From positions 1 to 32,644 of the forward strand of contig JAJTHZ010000099.1 of assembly GCA_021299185.1 (NCBI GenBank): a DNA stretch of 32,644 bases, read 5' to 3'. Made by a program: the position numbers and the translations under genes. Position 1 is the stretch's first letter, and each line of letters starts with the position of its first letter. The notes beneath the pieces are model-generated. The model did not search any database. It was not told the DNA's origin and saw only the letters and a program-made list of their open reading frames with translations. This stretch comes from Lysobacteraceae bacterium (GTDB lineage Bacteria; Pseudomonadota; Gammaproteobacteria; Xanthomonadales; Ahniellaceae). Shown here piece after piece: positions 7,289-15,664 of the stretch.

Positions 7289-8451
7289 ATGGAAGAACTC
7301 CTGCTCTGGCGCTGGAGCACCACCGCCCAGGTCCTGTCGGTCCTGATGGTCACGGTGTTCTTCCTGATCGTGCGCCGCTCGGCGCGCCGCCGCGGCATGG
7401 GCGCCTGGACCCTGGCCTGGATCGCCAACTGCGGGGCGATGCTCGCCACCCTGGTGTACTGGTTCGCGCAGCCCGATGGCCTTGCGATGCAGGTCGTCAC
7501 CGGTGCCTATTTCTTCGCCAAGACGCTGTTCGTGCTGCTGCTGGTCGTCGGCGCGATGGCGTTCGCGCGGCCGGCCCGCCGCCCGGTCCCGGCGGGATGG
7601 ATGGCGCTGTTCGCGCTGGCCTTCGCGATCGCCGCGGCGGCGTGGGCCGACGGCATCGATGCGGTCGGCGTGGCGCAGGCGTCGGTGATCGCGGCGGTGG
7701 TGCTGCCGGGCGCGTGGTTCTGCGCGCGCCACCGCGCGGAGGGTCTGGGCTGGCTGGGCACCGGGCTCGCGCTGCGCGGGATCCTCGCGCTGATGGAGGC
7801 GGGCGCCTACGGCCTGCGCCTGGCCGACGCCACGCTGCTGCCCGCGGCCACGCTGGATTTCTTCCTCGGCGCGCATTCGCTGTTCGATACCGGCGCCGAG
7901 TGGGCGATCGCGCTCGGCATCGTGCTGGCGCTGGCCCACCGCGCGTTGGCCGAACTGCGGCGCAGCCACGACGAACTGGAGGCCGCCCACCAGCGCCTGC
8001 GCGAGATGGCCGACACCGACCCGCTGACCGGGCTCGCCAACCGTCGCATGCTGCCTTCGCTGTGGCCGGTGGCGACGGCCGACGGCGCGGTGGTGCTGTT
8101 CTTCGACCTCGACGGCTTCAAGCGCATCAACGACAGCGAGGGCCACTTCGCCGGCGACGCCAGCCTGCGCCGCTTCGCCGGCCCGTTGCGCGAGGCCTTC
8201 CCGCCACCGGCAGCGCTCGCGCGCTTCGCCGGCGACGAATTCGTGGTCGTCGCTCCGCGACCGGGACCGGAGGGCGTCGAGGCGTCGCTGCAGCGCCTGC
8301 GCGAGCGCGTCGGACAGGCGGCCGACGGTTTGCCGCCGCTGCGGTTCAGCGTCGGGCTGGCCGAGGTGGTGCCAGGCACCGCGCTGGAAGAGGGACTGGG
8401 ACGGGCGAACGGGCGATGTACGCCCAGCGTGCCGCGCTGCGGCCGTCCTGA
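7289..8451 (+). CDS. Membrane GGDEF-domain protein (AGDEF variant), C-terminus frameshifted
   Basis: Residues 1-225 hold about six membrane helices forming a MASE-like sensor. A signalling helix (about 227-245) leads into a GGDEF domain beginning DTDPLTGLANRR. The signature is Ala-Gly-Asp-Glu-Phe at 314-318; Ala at the first position is tolerated in active diguanylate cyclases, so c-di-GMP synthesis is possible. No RxxD inhibitory site precedes it (PPPA stands there). The reading frame runs correctly to about 8400 (EEGLGRA) and then turns into unrelated sequence that would continue to 8743 and overlap the next gene by 176 bp. A one-base shift at about 8402-8412 restores the usual ending, RAMYAQRAALRPS with stop at 8451. 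The coordinates given are for that restored 387-residue product. Either a genuine small deletion or a sequencing error. Confidence 0.82.
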
Positions 8452-8476
8452 GCGCACCGGCCCCGCGCCCGGCATC

Positions 8477-8504
8477 TTGGCAATTTGTGCCGGCGTGTTA
8501 CGCT
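8477..8504 (+). promoter_or_regulatory. Putative sigma-70 promoter upstream of the sulfotransferase operon
   Basis: TTGGCA (8477-8482) and TACGCT (8499-8504) are separated by 16 bp, with a TG at 8496-8497 forming an extended -10. The site lies between the end of the GGDEF gene and the start at 8568, in a locally less GC-rich patch, where a promoter for the five-gene block would be expected. Confidence 0.4.
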
Positions 8505-8567
8505 CCCGTGAAGAGGGCGTGGTCGCGCTGCCTTGGGGGCGTGCGAGCGCCGCCGGACGGGGGCTGG

Positions 8568-10604
8568 ATGTCGGCAGCGGCAGAGTCGGTGGTCACCCTG
8601 GAACAGGCGCTCGCGCACGGCGCACGCCTGCTCGCGGCCGACCCGGCGGCGGCACAGTCGCAAGCCGAAGAAATCCTCCGCGTGCATCCGGGCCACCCGG
8701 AGGCGCTGCGCCTCTACGGCCAGGCCTGCCTCGCGCGCGATGACGTGCACCGTGCGGTGGCGCTGCTGGCCGCAGCCGCCGGGGCGATGCCGCGGTCGGC
8801 CGAGGCCCACCTGGACCTCGGGCTGGCGCTGGGACGCGCGGGCCGCGGCGATGCCGCGGTGCGCGCGTTGCGCCGGGCGCTCACCCTGCAACCCGACCTG
8901 CCGGGCGCGTGGCTGGCGCTCGGCGAGCACCTCGGTGCCTGCGGCGACCACGAAGGCGCGGCCCATGCGCACGCGCAGCACCTGCGCTTCGCCGCCGCCG
9001 ATCCGGCGCTGATGGCCGCCGCCGACGCCCTGGCCGAGGGCCGCCTCGACGACGCCGAGGCCCGCCTGCGCGTGCGCCTGAACGCCGCGCCCAACGACGT
9101 CGCCGCGTCGCGCATGCTGGCCGAGGTCGCCGCGCGGCTCGGCCGCCACGAGGACGCCGAGGCGCTGCTGGAGCGCTGCCTCGAACTCGCACCGGGATTC
9201 CACGCCGCGCGGCAGAACTACGCCCTGGTCCTGTACCGCGGCAACCAGCCGGCCCGCGCGCTGGCCGAGATCGAGCGCCTGCTGGCGCAGGACCCCTACC
9301 ATCCGGCGTGGCGCAACCTGAAGGCGGTGGTGCTCGGGCGGGTCGGCGACTACGAGGCCGCGATCGGCCTGTTCGCCGCCCTGCTGGCCGAGTACCCCGA
9401 CAACGCCAAGCTCTGGCTCAGCCAGGGCCATACGCTCAAGACCGCCGGTCGCAGCGCGGAGGCGATCGATGCCTACCGCCGCGCGATCACGCTGGAACCA
9501 GCCTTCGGCGAGGCCTGGTGGAGCCTCGCCAACCTCAAGACCTTCCGCTTCGGGGACGACGACGTCGAGGCGATGCGGCGACAGCTCGCATCCGACGACC
9601 TTGCGCCCGCCGACCGCTGGCACTTCGAGTTCGCGCTCGGCCGGGCGCTGGAGGAACGCGGGCGGTGGGAGGAATCCTTCCGGCACTACGCCGAAGGCAA
9701 CCGCCAGCGCCGCGCCGCCGTGCCGCACAGCGCGCAGGCGATCAGCATGCGCGTGCGGCGCGCGAGGAAGGTGTTCAGCCGCGAATTCTTCGCCGATCGC
9801 GCGGGCTGGGGCTGCCCGGCGGAGGACCCGATCTTCGTGGTCGGCCTGCCGCGGTCGGGCTCGACCCTGATCGAGCAGATCCTGTCCAGCCACCCGCAGG
9901 TGGAAGGCACGATGGAGCTGCCCGAGGTGATCGCGATGACCCGCATGCTGCGCCGGCAGTCGGCGCGCGGCGAGCATCACACCTACTACGACGCCCTCGC
10001 CGAACTCGGGCCGGCCGAGGTGCGCGCGCTGGGCGAGTCCTACCTCGAGCGCACGCGCATCCAGCGCCGCAGCGGCGCGCCGCGCTTCATCGACAAAATG
10101 CCGAACAACTTCCTGCACGTGGCGCTGATCCACCTCGCGCTGCCGAACGCACGGATCGTCGACGCGCGGCGCCACCCGCTGGCCTGCGGATTCTCCTGCT
10201 TCAAGCAGCACTTCGCGCGCGGGCAGAACTTCACCTATTCGCTGGACGACCTCGGCCGCTACTGGCGCGACTACGCCGACCTGATGGCGCATTTCGACGC
10301 CGTGCTGCCGGGGCGCATCCATCGCGTGGTCTACGAGCGCATGGTCGATGACACCGAAGGCGAGGTGCGCGCGCTGCTCGACCACCTCGGCCTGCCGTTC
10401 GACGGCCGCTGCCTGCGCTTCTTCGAGAACGAGCGCCCGGTGCGCACCGCGAGTTCCGAGCAGGTGCGGCGGCCGATCTACCGCGAAGGCGTCGACCACT
10501 GGCGCCACTACGAGCCCTGGCTGGGGCCACTCAAGGACGCGCTGGGCCCCGCGCTCGACACCTATCCCGACGCGCCGCCGGCGATCGCCGGCGACGCCGC
10601 TTGA
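8568..10604 (+). CDS. TPR-repeat sulfotransferase family protein
   Basis: 678 residues. The N-terminal half (about 1-390) is a run of tetratricopeptide repeats, for example GHPEALRLYGQACLARDD, SAEAHLDLGLALGRAGR and NAKLWLSQGHTLKTAGRSA. The C-terminal half is a sulfotransferase domain. Its 5'-phosphosulfate-binding loop is VVGLPRSGSTLIEQIL, with the Arg-Ser-Gly-Ser core near 429-432, and the 3'-phosphate region is around DARRHPLACGFSCF. Such enzymes move sulfate from PAPS to an acceptor, but the TPR-fused bacterial group is largely uncharacterised and may modify proteins or peptides. ATG at 8568 was chosen because an upstream in-frame start lies inside the -35/-10 spacer. It is first in a plus-strand block and its stop is 38 bp before the TonB receptor, a pairing that recurs in Xanthomonadales as I recall. 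Confidence 0.9.
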   Translation: MSAAAESVVTLEQALAHGARLLAADPAAAQSQAEEILRVHPGHPEALRLYGQACLARDDVHRAVALLAAAAGAMPRSAEAHLDLGLALGRAGRGDAAVRALRRALTLQPDLPGAWLALGEHLGACGDHEGAAHAHAQHLRFAAADPALMAAADALAEGRLDDAEARLRVRLNAAPNDVAASRMLAEVAARLGRHEDAEALLERCLELAPGFHAARQNYALVLYRGNQPARALAEIERLLAQDPYHPAWRNLKAVVLGRVGDYEAAIGLFAALLAEYPDNAKLWLSQGHTLKTAGRSAEAIDAYRRAITLEPAFGEAWWSLANLKTFRFGDDDVEAMRRQLASDDLAPADRWHFEFALGRALEERGRWEESFRHYAEGNRQRRAAVPHSAQAISMRVRRARKVFSREFFADRAGWGCPAEDPIFVVGLPRSGSTLIEQILSSHPQVEGTMELPEVIAMTRMLRRQSARGEHHTYYDALAELGPAEVRALGESYLERTRIQRRSGAPRFIDKMPNNFLHVALIHLALPNARIVDARRHPLACGFSCFKQHFARGQNFTYSLDDLGRYWRDYADLMAHFDAVLPGRIHRVVYERMVDDTEGEVRALLDHLGLPFDGRCLRFFENERPVRTASSEQVRRPIYREGVDHWRHYEPWLGPLKDALGPALDTYPDAPPAIAGDAA

Positions 10605-10642
10605 CCCGCACCGCGACACCCGATCCGACCGAGGAGATCGCC

Positions 10643-13096
10643 ATGAACCGTTCCGACGCGCAACCGCAGCACGCCGAGCCCTTCCATCCCAGCCGCCTGC
10701 GGCTGGTCAGCGCGATCTGGCTGGCGCTGGGTGCCGCCCCGCTGGCGTTCGCGCAGCAGCATCCGCTCGACGCCGCCGCCGACGCCGCGCCCGATGCATC
10801 GGCCGAGGCCGCGGCGAACGCGGAGGCGCAGGACCAGGACAGCAGCGGCTCGCGCACCCTGGAGGCGGTCACGGTCACCGCGCAGAAGCGCGCCGAGAAC
10901 CTGCAGGAGGTGCCGATCAGCATCCAGGTGCTGGGCGTGGAGAAACTGAAGGAACTGCAGGTCGCCGACTTCGACGACTTCGCGCGCTACCTGCCGTCGG
11001 TGTCCATCGAGTCCGGCGGCCCGGGCTTCGGCCAGGTCTACATGCGCGGCGTGGCGTCGGGTTCGAACGGCAACCACTCCGGCCCGCTGCCCAGCGTCGG
11101 CCAGTACCTCGACGAGCAGCCGATCACCACCATCCAGGGCGCGCTCGACGTCCACATCTACGACATCGAACGCGTCGAATCGCTGGCCGGACCGCAGGGC
11201 ACGCTGTACGGCGCGAGTTCGCAGGCCGGCACGATCCGCATCATCACCAACAAGCCCGACCCCAGCGGCTTCAGCGCGGCCTACGGCGTCGAGGCGAACA
11301 AGGTCAGCGAAGGCGGCGCCGGCGGCGTGGGCGAGGCCTACGTCAACCTGCCGATCACCGACTCCGCGGCCGTGCGCCTGGTGGCCTGGCGCAAGCGCGA
11401 TGCGGGCTACATCGACAACGTGCCGGGAACGCGCACTTTCCCGACCTCGGAGATCACCGACGACAACTTCGACCTCGCCAAGGACGACTACAACTCGGTC
11501 GACACCTCGGGCGTGCGCGGCGCGCTGCAGTTCGACCTGTTCGACGGCTGGACGGTCACGCCGACCGTGATGGCCCAGCGCACCAAGGCCGGCGGCATTT
11601 TCGCCTTCGACCGCACCAAAGGCGACCTCGAGCTGAGCCACGGCTACCCGGAGCGCTCCGACGACCGCTGGGCGCAGGCCGCGCTCACCGTGCAGGGCAA
11701 GATCGGCAACTTCGACATCACCTACGCCTTCGCCAACCTCAACCGCGACGTCGACACGGAAACGGATTACTCCGACTACGCGTTCTGGTACGACACCCTG
11801 TACGGCTACGGGTCGTACTTCTACGACGACGACGGCGACCTGGTGAACCCCTCGCAGTACATCCAGGGGCGCGACATCTACCGCAAGCGCAGCCACGAAC
11901 TGCGCCTGTCGTCGCCGGCGGACGACCGCCTGCGCTTCACCGCCGGGCTGTTCTGGCAGCGCCAGACGCACGACATCCAGCAGCGCTACCGGGTCGACGA
12001 CCTGGCCGAGATCCAGTCCGTCACCGGCTGGCAGGACACGATCTGGCTGACCAAGCAGTTGCGCACCGACAAGGACCGCGCGGTGTTCGGCGAGATCGCC
12101 TACGACCTCACCGACGCGCTCACCCTCAGCGCCGGTGCGCGCTTCTTCAACGTGGACAACAGCCTGAAGGGCTTCTTCGGGTTCACCTCCAACTATTCGT
12201 CGCGCACCGGCGAGGCGGCCTGCTTCGACCAGACCGACTTCAACGGCGCGCCCTGCATCAACCTCGACAAGAACGTCGACGAGGACGACCACGTCGGCAA
12301 GGTGAACCTCACCTACCAGTTGAGCGACACCAAGATGGTGTACGCGACGTGGTCGGAGGGCTACCGCGCCGGCGGCATCAACCGGCGCGGCACGCTGCCC
12401 CCCTACCTTTCGGACTTCCTCACCAACCTGGAAGCCGGCTGGAAGACCACCTGGCTCGACAATACGCTGGCGTTCAACGGCGCGGTGTTCCACCAGACCT
12501 GGGAGGACTTCCAGTTCGCGTTGCTCGGCGCCAATGGCCTGACCGAGATCAAGAACGCCAACCAGGCCGAGATCAATGGCCTGGAGATGGACCTGCAGTG
12601 GGCGCTGACCTACAACTTCACGCTCACCGGCGGCGTGGCCTTCTACGACGCCGAATTGACCGAGAACTACTGCGGTGAGACTGACGCCAACGGCGTGCCG
12701 ATCATCGATTGCGACGAACCGCAGGCGCCGGAGGGCACGCAGTTGCCGATCACCGCCAAGGTCAAGGGCAATCTGGTCGGCCGCTACAACTTCGACTGGG
12801 GCGACTACGCGGGCTACCTCCAGGGCGCGGTCGTGCATGAGGGCGAGCGCAAGTCCGACCTGCGCCTTGCCGAGCGCGAGATCCTCGGCGACCTGCCGGC
12901 CTACACCACGCTGGACCTGTCGCTGGGCTTCGCCAAGGACGACTGGAAGGTCGACTTCTACATCCGCAACGTCACCGACAAGCGCGGCGAGATCTCGCGC
13001 TTCGCCCAGTGCGCCGAGGCGGTGTGCGGCCAGCAGACCTACGTGGTGCCGATCCAGCCGCGGATCTTCGGGGTGCGGTTCTCGCAGGAATTCTGA
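10643..13096 (+). CDS. TonB-dependent outer-membrane receptor
   Basis: 817 residues. A GAGGAG ribosome binding site sits 6 bp before the ATG. The signal peptide has a long polar n-region and probably ends at AFA/QQ (about 37). A TonB box-like LEAVTVTA (72-79) precedes the plug domain (about 85-200: VPISIQVLG, YMRGVASG, IERVESLAGPQGTLYGASSQAGTIRI). The rest is a 22-strand beta-barrel ending in a terminal phenylalanine (RFSQEF), the usual outer-membrane assembly signal. It imports a ligand using TonB energy. The plug shows the FecA/CirA-like GPQGTLYG motif, but the ligand cannot be read from sequence. It lies between the TPR-sulfotransferase and the Rieske-amidohydrolase-permease genes, which suggests a catabolised organic compound rather than a siderophore. 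Confidence 0.93.
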   Translation: MNRSDAQPQHAEPFHPSRLRLVSAIWLALGAAPLAFAQQHPLDAAADAAPDASAEAAANAEAQDQDSSGSRTLEAVTVTAQKRAENLQEVPISIQVLGVEKLKELQVADFDDFARYLPSVSIESGGPGFGQVYMRGVASGSNGNHSGPLPSVGQYLDEQPITTIQGALDVHIYDIERVESLAGPQGTLYGASSQAGTIRIITNKPDPSGFSAAYGVEANKVSEGGAGGVGEAYVNLPITDSAAVRLVAWRKRDAGYIDNVPGTRTFPTSEITDDNFDLAKDDYNSVDTSGVRGALQFDLFDGWTVTPTVMAQRTKAGGIFAFDRTKGDLELSHGYPERSDDRWAQAALTVQGKIGNFDITYAFANLNRDVDTETDYSDYAFWYDTLYGYGSYFYDDDGDLVNPSQYIQGRDIYRKRSHELRLSSPADDRLRFTAGLFWQRQTHDIQQRYRVDDLAEIQSVTGWQDTIWLTKQLRTDKDRAVFGEIAYDLTDALTLSAGARFFNVDNSLKGFFGFTSNYSSRTGEAACFDQTDFNGAPCINLDKNVDEDDHVGKVNLTYQLSDTKMVYATWSEGYRAGGINRRGTLPPYLSDFLTNLEAGWKTTWLDNTLAFNGAVFHQTWEDFQFALLGANGLTEIKNANQAEINGLEMDLQWALTYNFTLTGGVAFYDAELTENYCGETDANGVPIIDCDEPQAPEGTQLPITAKVKGNLVGRYNFDWGDYAGYLQGAVVHEGERKSDLRLAEREILGDLPAYTTLDLSLGFAKDDWKVDFYIRNVTDKRGEISRFAQCAEAVCGQQTYVVPIQPRIFGVRFSQEF

Positions 13097-13176
13097 TCGG
13101 TCGTCTGCCGGTGGATCGGTTCCGTCCGGCGCCGGCGGACGGCTCCGCCTCCCGGTCCCGGTCGACGCTGCAGCGT

Positions 13177-13268
13177 CCCCTCTCTCCGCGTGAGAGAGGG
13201 GCAGGAGAGAGGGAGCAGCCCGTGCGAAAGCGTTCCCTCTCCCCTTGCGCCTCGTCCGCGAGGGGAGA
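13177..13268. repeat. Two hairpins in the receptor-oxygenase intergenic gap
   Basis: Hairpin 1 is CCCCTCTCTC (13177-13186) pairing with GAGAGAGGGG (13192-13201) around a 5-base loop. Hairpin 2 is TCTCCCCT (13238-13245) pairing with AGGGGAGA (13261-13268) around a 15-base loop. Neither is followed by a T-run, so these are not textbook intrinsic terminators. They could lower downstream expression or protect the receptor mRNA 3' end. Similar CCCTCTC-type palindromes are common intergenic repeats in this order (recollection). Confidence 0.6.
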
Positions 13269-13289
13269 CGGGCGGACGGCAGCAATGCG

Positions 13290-14363
13290 ATGAACCCGAG
13301 CACCGCGACACACGATCCCGAGCTTCCCCTCGACCAGGCGCGTGCCCTTGACGTCGGCTGGTACGTCGATACCGCGCGCCTCGCGCGCGAGCGCGACCTC
13401 GTGTTCGCGCGCTCCTGGCAACTCGCCGCGCACCAGGCGCAGCTGGCCGATCCCGGCGACCACGTCGTCGCCGACGTCGCCGGCCGCGAGGTCCTGGTCC
13501 TGCGCCATCCCGACGGTGGCCTGCGCGCGTTCCACAACGTATGCCGGCACCGCGCGGGACCGCTGGCGATCGGCTGCGGCAGCGGACTGAAGCAGATCTC
13601 CTGCCGCTACCACGGGTGGACCTACACCCTCGACGGCGTGCTGCGCAGCGCACCCGAGATGCAGGGCGCGCGCGATTTCGAGCCTGGGGGCATCCGCCTG
13701 CACGCGGTGCGCGTGCAGGAGTGGCAGGGCCTGGTGTTCGTCGCGCTGTCGCCGCAGGCGCCGCCGTTCGCCGAGGTCTTCGGCGGCATCGCCGAGCGTA
13801 TCCGCCCGGTCGACCTCGGCGCGCTGCGCTTCCTGCGCCGCGTCGCCTACGAGATCGACTGCCACTGGAAGATCTACGTCGACAACTTCCTCGAGGGCTA
13901 CCACCTGCCGCACGTGCACCCCGGCCTGAGCAAGGTGCTCGACTACCGCGCGTACGACACCGAAGTCTTCGACTGGCATTCGCTGCAGCATTCGCCGCTG
14001 CGCGAGGCGGCCGGCATCTACGGCGAGGGCGAGGCGTGGTACTACTTCGTCTACCCGAACACCATGCTCAACATCATGCCCGGCCGGCTGCAGACCAACT
14101 GCGTGGTCCCGATCGGGGACCGCCGCTGCCGGGTGGAGTTCGACTACTACTACGCCGACGATCCCGCCGCCCGCGCGCGGATCGAGGCCGGCGAGCGCTT
14201 CTCCGACGAGATCCAGGCCGAGGACATCGCGATCTGCGAGGCCGTGCAGCGCGGACTGGACTCCGGCGTCTACGAGCCCGGCCGGCTGTGCCCGAAGCGC
14301 GAGGCCGGCGTGTGGCACTTCCACAACCTGCTGCGCCGCGCCTACGCAGCGGGTGCCGCGTGA
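13290..14363 (+). CDS. Rieske-type ring-hydroxylating/N-demethylating oxygenase alpha subunit
   Basis: 357 residues, cytoplasmic. The Rieske [2Fe-2S] ligands are Cys85-x-His87 and Cys105-x2-His108 (CRHRAG ... CRYHGWTY). The mononuclear iron site is His205, His210 and Asp313 (DNFLEGYHLPHVHPGL; AEDIAICEAVQRGL). The bridging acid three residues before the first His is Glu202, where naphthalene-dioxygenase-type enzymes have Asp. A glutamate here is a feature of the carnitine/quaternary-amine oxygenase group (CntA), so the substrate may be an N-methylated amine rather than an aromatic ring. No reductase, ferredoxin or beta subunit is nearby. The start at 13290 is the first in-frame ATG after the hairpins; its ribosome binding site is weak. 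The amidohydrolase GTG overlaps its stop by 4 bp. Confidence 0.9.
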   Translation: MNPSTATHDPELPLDQARALDVGWYVDTARLARERDLVFARSWQLAAHQAQLADPGDHVVADVAGREVLVLRHPDGGLRAFHNVCRHRAGPLAIGCGSGLKQISCRYHGWTYTLDGVLRSAPEMQGARDFEPGGIRLHAVRVQEWQGLVFVALSPQAPPFAEVFGGIAERIRPVDLGALRFLRRVAYEIDCHWKIYVDNFLEGYHLPHVHPGLSKVLDYRAYDTEVFDWHSLQHSPLREAAGIYGEGEAWYYFVYPNTMLNIMPGRLQTNCVVPIGDRRCRVEFDYYYADDPAARARIEAGERFSDEIQAEDIAICEAVQRGLDSGVYEPGRLCPKREAGVWHFHNLLRRAYAAGAA

Positions 14364-15664
14364 TCCGGCGCCTAGTCGGGCTTTGCCTGGCCGCGCTCGT
14401 GGCGCCGCTGGCGTGGGCGGCGGAGGGCTACTGGATCCAGCCCGACGCGGTGCTGGACGTGGAGAAGGGCGTGCTGGTCCGCGATCGCGCAATCCGGATC
14501 GAGGGCGAGCGCATCGCCGCGGTGGCGCCAGTCGACGACGTCCCCGAAGGGGCGCGCGTGGTCGACTGGTCCGGCCACGTCGCGCTGCCGGGCCTGATCG
14601 ACCTGCACACGCATCTGGTCGGCGACATCCAGGGCGCCGATCCGGCCGCGCCGCTGCTGAGCAGCCCGGCCAAGGACGCCCTGATCGGCGCGGCCAACGC
14701 ACGTGCGACCGTGCAGGCCGGTTTCACCACCGTGCGCGACGTCGGCACCTACCGCGCCTTTATCGACGTCGCGCTGCGCGATGCGATTGCCGCCGGCCAG
14801 GTCGACGGCCCGCGGATGTTCGTCGCCGGCGCCTACCTGACGGTCAGCAATGGCGGAGGCGAAGTCACCGGGCTGCCGCAGGGCATGGCGGTGCCGTCGT
14901 CGATGCGCCGCGGCGTGGCCGACGATGCGGCCATGGTCAGGCGCCGGGTGCGTGAACTGATCCGCGGCGGCGCTGACTTCATCAAGGTGATCGCGACTGG
15001 CGCGGTGTTGACCGCCGGCACGGTGCCGGGCGCGCCGGAATACGAGGAGGACGAGATCCGTGCCGCGGTCGAGGAGGCGGAGAAAGCCGGCAAGTACGTG
15101 ATCGCCCACGCGCACGGCGCGGAAGGCATCCACCGCGCGGTGCGCGCCGGCGTGCGCAGCATCGAGCACGGGTCCTACCTCGACGACGAGGGCATCCGCC
15201 TGATGCGCGAGCACGGCACCTGGCTGGTCGCCGACGTCTACAACGGCACCTACATCGCCGACGTCGGTCGCCGCGACGGCTGGCCGGAAGAGATCCTGCG
15301 CAAGAACGACGAAACCACCGGCACCCAGCGCGAGGGCTTCCGCAAGGCGGTGGAGGCCGGGGTGCGCATCGCCTTCGGCACCGACGCCGGGGTGTTCCCG
15401 CACGGGCGGAACGCGCGCCAGTTCGCCTTCATGGTCGAGCACGGCATGACCCCGGCGCAGGCGATCCGCTCGGCCACGATCGACGCCGCGCGCGCGCTCG
15501 GGCGCGAGACCGAGTTCGGCGCGATCCGCGCCGGGCTCGCCGCCGACGTGATCGCGGTGCGCGGCGACCCGCTCGCCGACGTGCGCCGCCTGGAGGACGT
15601 GCGCGGTGTGATCGCGCGCGGTCGCATCCTCGTGCCGCTGCGCACGGACGCCACCGCGCGGTGA
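14360..15664 (+). CDS. Exported metal-dependent amidohydrolase (imidazolonepropionase/Xaa-dipeptidase-like)
   Basis: 434 residues, GTG start overlapping the previous stop (GTGA). A signal peptide (about 1-21, LVGLCLAALVAPLAWA) sends it to the periplasm. Amidohydrolase-superfamily metal ligands are complete: His83 and His85 (DLHTHL), Lys209 likely carboxylated (ADFIKVIATGA), His250 (VIAHAH), His270 (SIEHGSYL) and Asp342 (FGTDAGVFPHG). This is the binuclear pattern of the group containing Xaa-Pro and Xaa-Arg/Lys dipeptidases and imidazolonepropionase-like proteins. It should hydrolyse an amide or peptide bond in a small molecule. Position between a TonB receptor and an amino-acid permease suggests it processes the imported ligand in the periplasm before inner-membrane transport. 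Confidence 0.9.
   Translation: MIRRLVGLCLAALVAPLAWAAEGYWIQPDAVLDVEKGVLVRDRAIRIEGERIAAVAPVDDVPEGARVVDWSGHVALPGLIDLHTHLVGDIQGADPAAPLLSSPAKDALIGAANARATVQAGFTTVRDVGTYRAFIDVALRDAIAAGQVDGPRMFVAGAYLTVSNGGGEVTGLPQGMAVPSSMRRGVADDAAMVRRRVRELIRGGADFIKVIATGAVLTAGTVPGAPEYEEDEIRAAVEEAEKAGKYVIAHAHGAEGIHRAVRAGVRSIEHGSYLDDEGIRLMREHGTWLVADVYNGTYIADVGRRDGWPEEILRKNDETTGTQREGFRKAVEAGVRIAFGTDAGVFPHGRNARQFAFMVEHGMTPAQAIRSATIDAARALGRETEFGAIRAGLAADVIAVRGDPLADVRRLEDVRGVIARGRILVPLRTDATAR

Noticed and set aside
8452-8743. C-terminal extension of the GGDEF protein past 8451
   Set aside because: The sequence is Pro/Arg/Gly-rich, unrelated to any domain, and overlaps the promoter and start of the sulfotransferase gene; a frameshift explains it better.
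8346-10619. Minus-strand open frame of 757 codons opposite the sulfotransferase
   Set aside because: Antisense shadow of a gene with clear TPR and sulfotransferase motifs.
10562-13537. Minus-strand open frame of 991 codons opposite the TonB receptor
   Set aside because: Antisense shadow of the receptor; no motif, low-complexity Val/Arg/Gly sequence.
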